NCBI GenBank assembly: GCA_001465935.1 | Contig: LNKV01000002.1 | Location: 930,001 to 994,000, forward strand | From: Clarireedia homoeocarpa | Lineage: Eukaryota; Ascomycota; Leotiomycetes; Helotiales; Rutstroemiaceae | Length of the DNA: 64,000 bases | Direction: 5' to 3' | Shown here: positions 59,790 through 64,000 of the stretch, in pieces | Layout of the letters: every line of letters begins with the position of its first letter | How positions within the stretch are numbered: position 1 is the first letter of the stretch | Notes under the pieces: model-generated | The model's input: only the letters and a program-made list of their open reading frames with translations | What the model was told of the DNA's origin: nothing | Database searches by the model: none | Position numbers and translations under genes: made by a program

Positions 59790-61781
59790 TCATAATCCAG
59801 CGACTTCATATTCCGCCATCATGTCTTTTTCCAAATCCACCTCTACATCCCCCTCATGAATATCATCCCCATTGCCGCCTTTCTGAAGATCAACTCGTGG
59901 TTCCTGCTGCGATCCTTGCCCCGATGCCTTATCATCACCGTTTAAGTCAATAACTTCGTTACGCTCATGTGACCCAACCCAGCCATCCTTGTGACCTAAT
60001 TGGCGACGCAATACATCTCGTGTTGATTCTGGTATCTTAAATGTTCCCACTTCTGTTCTTGTGTTAAGATGAGGTGACAATGAGCTATTCGACCTGGAAG
60101 ACTCGGCCTTCCTAGCAAGGGCCTCCGCAACAGATGTGACCACGGGCAAGGATAATCGATGAGCCGCTTCGACATAAGTCTCTCCTACGGTTAAATCAAT
60201 CATTCGGCTCTGTTTTCGCTTTTTGTACGGTATTTTTGAGGTTGGAGGCGGTATCGTAGCGTTTATTGCTTTCACAAAATCGTCACCGACTCGCTGACGG
60301 TATCCAGCGCCACACAGGCGCATGCACTTGCTACATTTTCTTCTCAGTATCCACATCGGCTTTTCGAAATACCACTCTTGATTGATCCCTCCACATGGTT
60401 GGCTGGTAATTCGAAGATCTTGAAGCCTACACATCCAATAGTGATTCTCTTTGGGAGTTTCCAAGAGTGTTTCAGCTACCTCCCCCGTGCGAGGTTCCAA
60501 TTTGCCGTTATTGGGTAGGAATAATCGCAGTTGTTTAACAATGTTATGGAGAGCCCTTTCTCGAGAAGCTGCTTGCTCTCTTTCTAGAATTATTGTATTC
60601 TTCAATTGCTCGACTTCAGCACTGCGGCCTATTCTACGCATTAGCAAACGCAACAATCGACGCAGGGTAGCCAGCGTACCAGGGAAGACGATATTGAACG
60701 CCTGTCTGACTTCTTCATCAGTTTCAACCTTTTTTTCAAATCGCTCGATGGCGGTTCTGAGTTCAGGGCGGATAAGGGCTCTGTTTCCGCGTGAGAAGCT
60801 ATCAAAAGAAAGATCGGAGCTAGACGGTGAAGGATATGAGGAACTTGCAGTCCCGTTTCGGTTTGTGGCACGACGACCATGTCGCATTGAATGGTCTGAA
60901 TTAAAGCCTTGGTCTGGAATGTACCCCCCTTGGAGATTTTGATCTTGAATTATTTGATCTGGAATATGTTGGCTGGAAAAAGTTTGCTGAATTAAGCTCC
61001 CAGGATTCGCGTTCATTGAATCGATGGTTCTATGGGAATCCGCTTGTGAAATGCTTCGAGGAGCTTGATTACAGAAATGATGATAAGACGATGACCCAGT
61101 CATTTCAGTAGTGTGTATACGGGTAGCGTATGGTGCGGGCTGGCTGAGATGAATGTTCAAAGGAGTTCTACTGCTCGCACCTTCTTGAGCCAGTAGCCTG
61201 GCTTGATGATGGGCTGCTGATGCATCTGGGGCAGTCTCATGGCACGGTTCATTTTCTTCGTCTAACATATGGACTTCTGAATTGCTGGGCTCGGATTCGA
61301 GTGATTCTTGATTCGGCCCGCTTGCAGTTCTAAGGGATATGGTCGATGCTGTGGTAACACTTGGTCTTTCACTAGATGTCCCAGCCTGTGATAAGAAATG
61401 ACTCGGTATCTGTTCTTCAGGCGCTGCATGTGATGGCGGGTCGTGATTCGAGGTAGGCTTTCGTCCCCCTTCGAGTTGTGCAGTATTTGTCGTCAGGGAA
61501 AATTGCTCGGTATCAAAGATAGCATCCGTAAAGCCAGTGCCCAAAAAGCTATCGCCAAATATCGTGCGTTCTAACTCTGGATCGAAGGCGAAGAGATCAT
61601 CTTCAGTGCCATCCAAGCCGGAATGACTTTCATCATGGAACTGCTCAAAGGAGGGGAGTGTAAGTCCAGAGAGCTCTTTATTACTAGATGTGCAAGAATT
61701 TGCAGGAGCATAATTACCTCCTAAAATGCTAGGTTTGTTCTGGGCCACCTGGGGCGTGTCCTCCATCGCGAGATATCTCAA
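59790..61781 (-). CDS. Uncharacterised 663-residue protein
   Basis: One uninterrupted reverse frame; the second ATG (MEDTPQ, five codons in) is an equally good start. The first 320 residues are acidic and Ser/Gln/Asn-rich, probably disordered. A predicted coiled coil follows (RPELRTAIERFEKKVETDEE, then AEVEQLKNTIILEREQAASR). Around residues 445-505 lies a compact Trp/Cys-containing segment, HYWMCRLQDLR to WILRRKCSKCMRLCGAGYRQ, which could bind zinc through C-x2-C-x3-C. A basic patch (PYKKRKQSRM) may be a nuclear signal. I know no named family with this layout; a nuclear regulatory role is a guess. Absence of introns in almost 2 kb is unusual for this window. Confidence 0.7.
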   Translation of the reverse strand: MRYLAMEDTPQVAQNKPSILGGNYAPANSCTSSNKELSGLTLPSFEQFHDESHSGLDGTEDDLFAFDPELERTIFGDSFLGTGFTDAIFDTEQFSLTTNTAQLEGGRKPTSNHDPPSHAAPEEQIPSHFLSQAGTSSERPSVTTASTISLRTASGPNQESLESEPSNSEVHMLDEENEPCHETAPDASAAHHQARLLAQEGASSRTPLNIHLSQPAPYATRIHTTEMTGSSSYHHFCNQAPRSISQADSHRTIDSMNANPGSLIQQTFSSQHIPDQIIQDQNLQGGYIPDQGFNSDHSMRHGRRATNRNGTASSSYPSPSSSDLSFDSFSRGNRALIRPELRTAIERFEKKVETDEEVRQAFNIVFPGTLATLRRLLRLLMRRIGRSAEVEQLKNTIILEREQAASRERALHNIVKQLRLFLPNNGKLEPRTGEVAETLLETPKENHYWMCRLQDLRITSQPCGGINQEWYFEKPMWILRRKCSKCMRLCGAGYRQRVGDDFVKAINATIPPPTSKIPYKKRKQSRMIDLTVGETYVEAAHRLSLPVVTSVAEALARKAESSRSNSSLSPHLNTRTEVGTFKIPESTRDVLRRQLGHKDGWVGSHERNEVIDLNGDDKASGQGSQQEPRVDLQKGGNGDDIHEGDVEVDLEKDMMAEYEVAGL

Positions 61782-62452
61782 AGTCTTTTTGATATGTTAA
61801 TGATGAGGCCGACTTCCCTGAGCTGGAACGAAGGAATAGCGATCAAGGTGTTGATCCGATTATTGCCCGTGTTAGAAACCTCAATATCACACGGTATTAG
61901 AGACAATATCTGAACGTCAACGGCAAGTTAAGACCCATCTAGGGTAGTGGTAGACAAAAGGTAACTGTATTGCTTGGTAGCCTGGTGACACTCAGAGATG
62001 CTTGACTTTTCTCCAGCTGGGAATTGACACGAAAGGGTCAAATTCTATCACAAGTGATGTTTTATAGAAATGCCTGGAGAATTGAAGTCTTAAGCATTAT
62101 AACGAAGGATGAGATAGCAAAGGATGAAATTAGAGCCTGTATGCATGTGTGACGGAGAATTAGATATGGCAGGAATATTTAAAATCCGAGATCCGTGCAC
62201 AACTGCAAGGCTAAAACTCCAGCGGTCTGGATTTCCTGTAAGGCCCAACCAATTTCTCAAGCGATAGAGCCGTATAATATCAAAACCTACAGGCAAGCAG
62301 GCTATTCCAACGTCACTGTCGTTCTTTCAGGCGACAGTGTCTCGAACAATTTATCATTTCTTTCCAACCCTTACAAACCCTCTCTCATATCTAATCATCT
62401 TTCCTTCTTCTATCGCATGTCTGTCAAAAAGAACTCGATCACGTAAACAGAC
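61782..62452. promoter_or_regulatory. Divergent promoter region between the orphan gene and LST8
   Basis: About 670 bp between divergent starts. Frames at 62090-62296 and 62195-62446 lack motifs. No specific control site identified. Confidence 0.4.
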
Positions 62453-63738
62453 ATGTCTGTTATTTTGTGTACCGGTAAGCATAACCTCCATCCTGCCATC
62501 TACTCCATTCGAGTGGGCATGCTGCCACTTGCTCAACGTCCTCTTATACTTATTCAAGATGGCATATATGCCACTTCTTGACCGAACTGTCACTGACAAT
62601 CTTTGTGTTTTATTACAGCTGGCTATGACCACACCATCCGGTATGAGCGAACTTCTTTCCACAGCCTTGCGCGAGCATTACACCAGGGAACGTTACTAAG
62701 GCTATCATGTTAGTTTCTGGGAGGCACTTTCTGGAATCTGTTCCCGGACCATTCAGCATCCTGATTCTCAAGTCAATCGTCTATGTATCTCGCCTGATAA
62801 GCGCTTCCTTGCGGCAGCCGGCCACCACACGGTCAAGCTTTACGATATCAAATCCACAAATCCTAATCCTCTCCTAACATTCGAAGGCCATACTGGAAAC
62901 ATAACAGGCGTTGCTTTTCACTGCGAAGGAAAATGGATGGTCACCAGTTCTGAGGACGGAACCGTCAAGATCTGGGAGACTAGGAGCGGAACGGTGCAAC
63001 GAAGCTACAGTCATGGTTGTCCTGTGAACGACGTGGTTATTCATCCCAATCAAGGCGAGATTATTAGTTGTGATCGCGGTGGAAGTGTTCGAATTTGGGA
63101 TTTAGCAGAGAATAATTGCTCACATCAACTCATTCCCGAAGAAGACGTACCCGTTTCAAGCGTTACTGTCGCAACAGATGGGTCGACCCTGTGCGCTGGC
63201 ACCAATTCGGTATGAACAGCATTGGTATAGAGAATAGTTTTCTAACTTCGGTACTAGGGCAGCGTCTATGTCTGGCAACTCCTTCAATTCCGCGAAAAGA
63301 CCCAGCTTATGCCGGTCACCCATTTCAAAGCTCATAACCAATACATCACTCGCGTTCTTCTTTCACCAGACGTTAAACATCTCGCAACATGTAGCGCCGA
63401 CCACACGGCCAAAATCTGGGAGGTAGACTTTAATGCTCTGGCTCCGAATCCAAATCAACCACCTGCGGAAACAAGACCTTTTAACCTCGAGTCGACTTTA
63501 ACTGGACATCAAAGATGGGTTTGGGACTGTGCCTTTAGCGCAGATTCCGCGTACCTAGTCACGGCGTGCTCCGATCACTATGCAAGGCTATGGGAGTTAC
63601 ATAGTGAGCAAATCATTCGACAATATAACGGACATCATCGAGGTTTGGAGCTCTGCATGTAAAGATCAGTATGGGTTTAGGCTAACTGATCTAGGGCTTG
63701 TCTGTGTTGCACTCAACGATTATTCGGAAGCTCGATAG
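62453..63738 (+). CDS. LST8: Lst8, WD40 subunit of TORC1 and TORC2
   Basis: Five exons (62453-62474, 62619-62640, 62714-63209, 63258-63642, 63695-63738) give 322 residues, the usual size for Lst8 (about 303-326). Joining the first two 22-nt exons to the third gives MSVILCTAGYDHTIRFWEAL, the hallmark start of the family. Seven WD repeats follow, for example LLTFEGHTGNITGVAFHCEG, KWMVTSSEDGTVKIWETRSG, HLATCSADHTAKIWEVD and SAYLVTACSDHYARLWELHS. The end reads VCVALNDYSEAR. Lst8 binds the kinase domain of Tor and stabilises both TOR complexes, linking nutrients to growth. The two micro-exons need correct splicing for a functional first blade. Confidence 0.95.
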
Positions 63739-64000
63739 TAGAGCCTTATTGCAAGAACCTGGCGTTCCAAGTTGGTTATTAGGAGTCATCGATTTGTATT
63801 TTATTGGCCGGTTATTTTCACATATGGCACTGGTCTATAGGCATTGGTCTTTGGCGTTTGGACATACCCAGGATTGCTCATTGATACTTAATTGAATGAC
63901 TATTCGGAACGGGCGTTACAAGCTGGGGTTCTACGGCTTTCTTAACTACGTCCGAGCAGGCCAGATTAGGTTCTCGTCGACTATGTGGTAGCGCCGTAGC

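Overview
This window is nuclear DNA of a filamentous ascomycete (Pezizomycotina). The evidence is intron-rich genes with short (about 45-70 nt) GT-AG introns, two Zn(II)2Cys6 transcription factors, a GPI-anchored cell-wall protein of a filamentous-fungal type, a Urk1-type uridine kinase with a UPRT-like tail, and a Ppx1-type polyphosphatase. The protein sequences feel closest to Leotiomycetes (Helotiales, Botrytis/Sclerotinia relatives), but that is an impression. Exon structures were rebuilt by hand, and nearly all intact models sum to a whole number of codons.

Left end (1-3000): a partial GID8-like LisH/CTLH gene runs off the edge, divergent from URK1. Positions 3.7-15.5 kb look like accessory metabolism: isochorismatase-like hydrolase, Zn-cluster regulator, PQ-loop membrane protein, amidase, and a 1,090-residue A-T-R adenylate-forming reductase (NRPS-like). 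Together they could be a small uncharacterised metabolic cluster, and this is the best candidate here for an undescribed system.

16-33 kb is mostly housekeeping: Ppx1, a WRAP53/Swt21-type WD40 protein, a 927-residue protein with a possible XPF-like/HhH C-terminus (Zip2/SHOC1-like by inference), a TfdA-type dioxygenase, Nup49 head-to-head with Fip1, and a disordered orphan protein.

33-51 kb is dominated by translation: a 12-exon DExH helicase (YLR419W/DHX29/DHX57 class) head-to-head with full-length GCN1 (2,672 aa), then ribosomal protein L19 with its start codon split by an intron, then mitochondrial serine hydroxymethyltransferase.

51-64 kb: a second Zn-cluster regulator, a frameshifted RNase H-fold (Gfd2/YDR514C-like) nuclease relic, a 3-kb gene-poor stretch with tandem repeats and palindromes, a CCG-6-like GPI protein, a 663-residue orphan, and LST8 (TORC1/TORC2). 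No rRNA, CRISPR array, intact transposon or convincing tRNA was seen.
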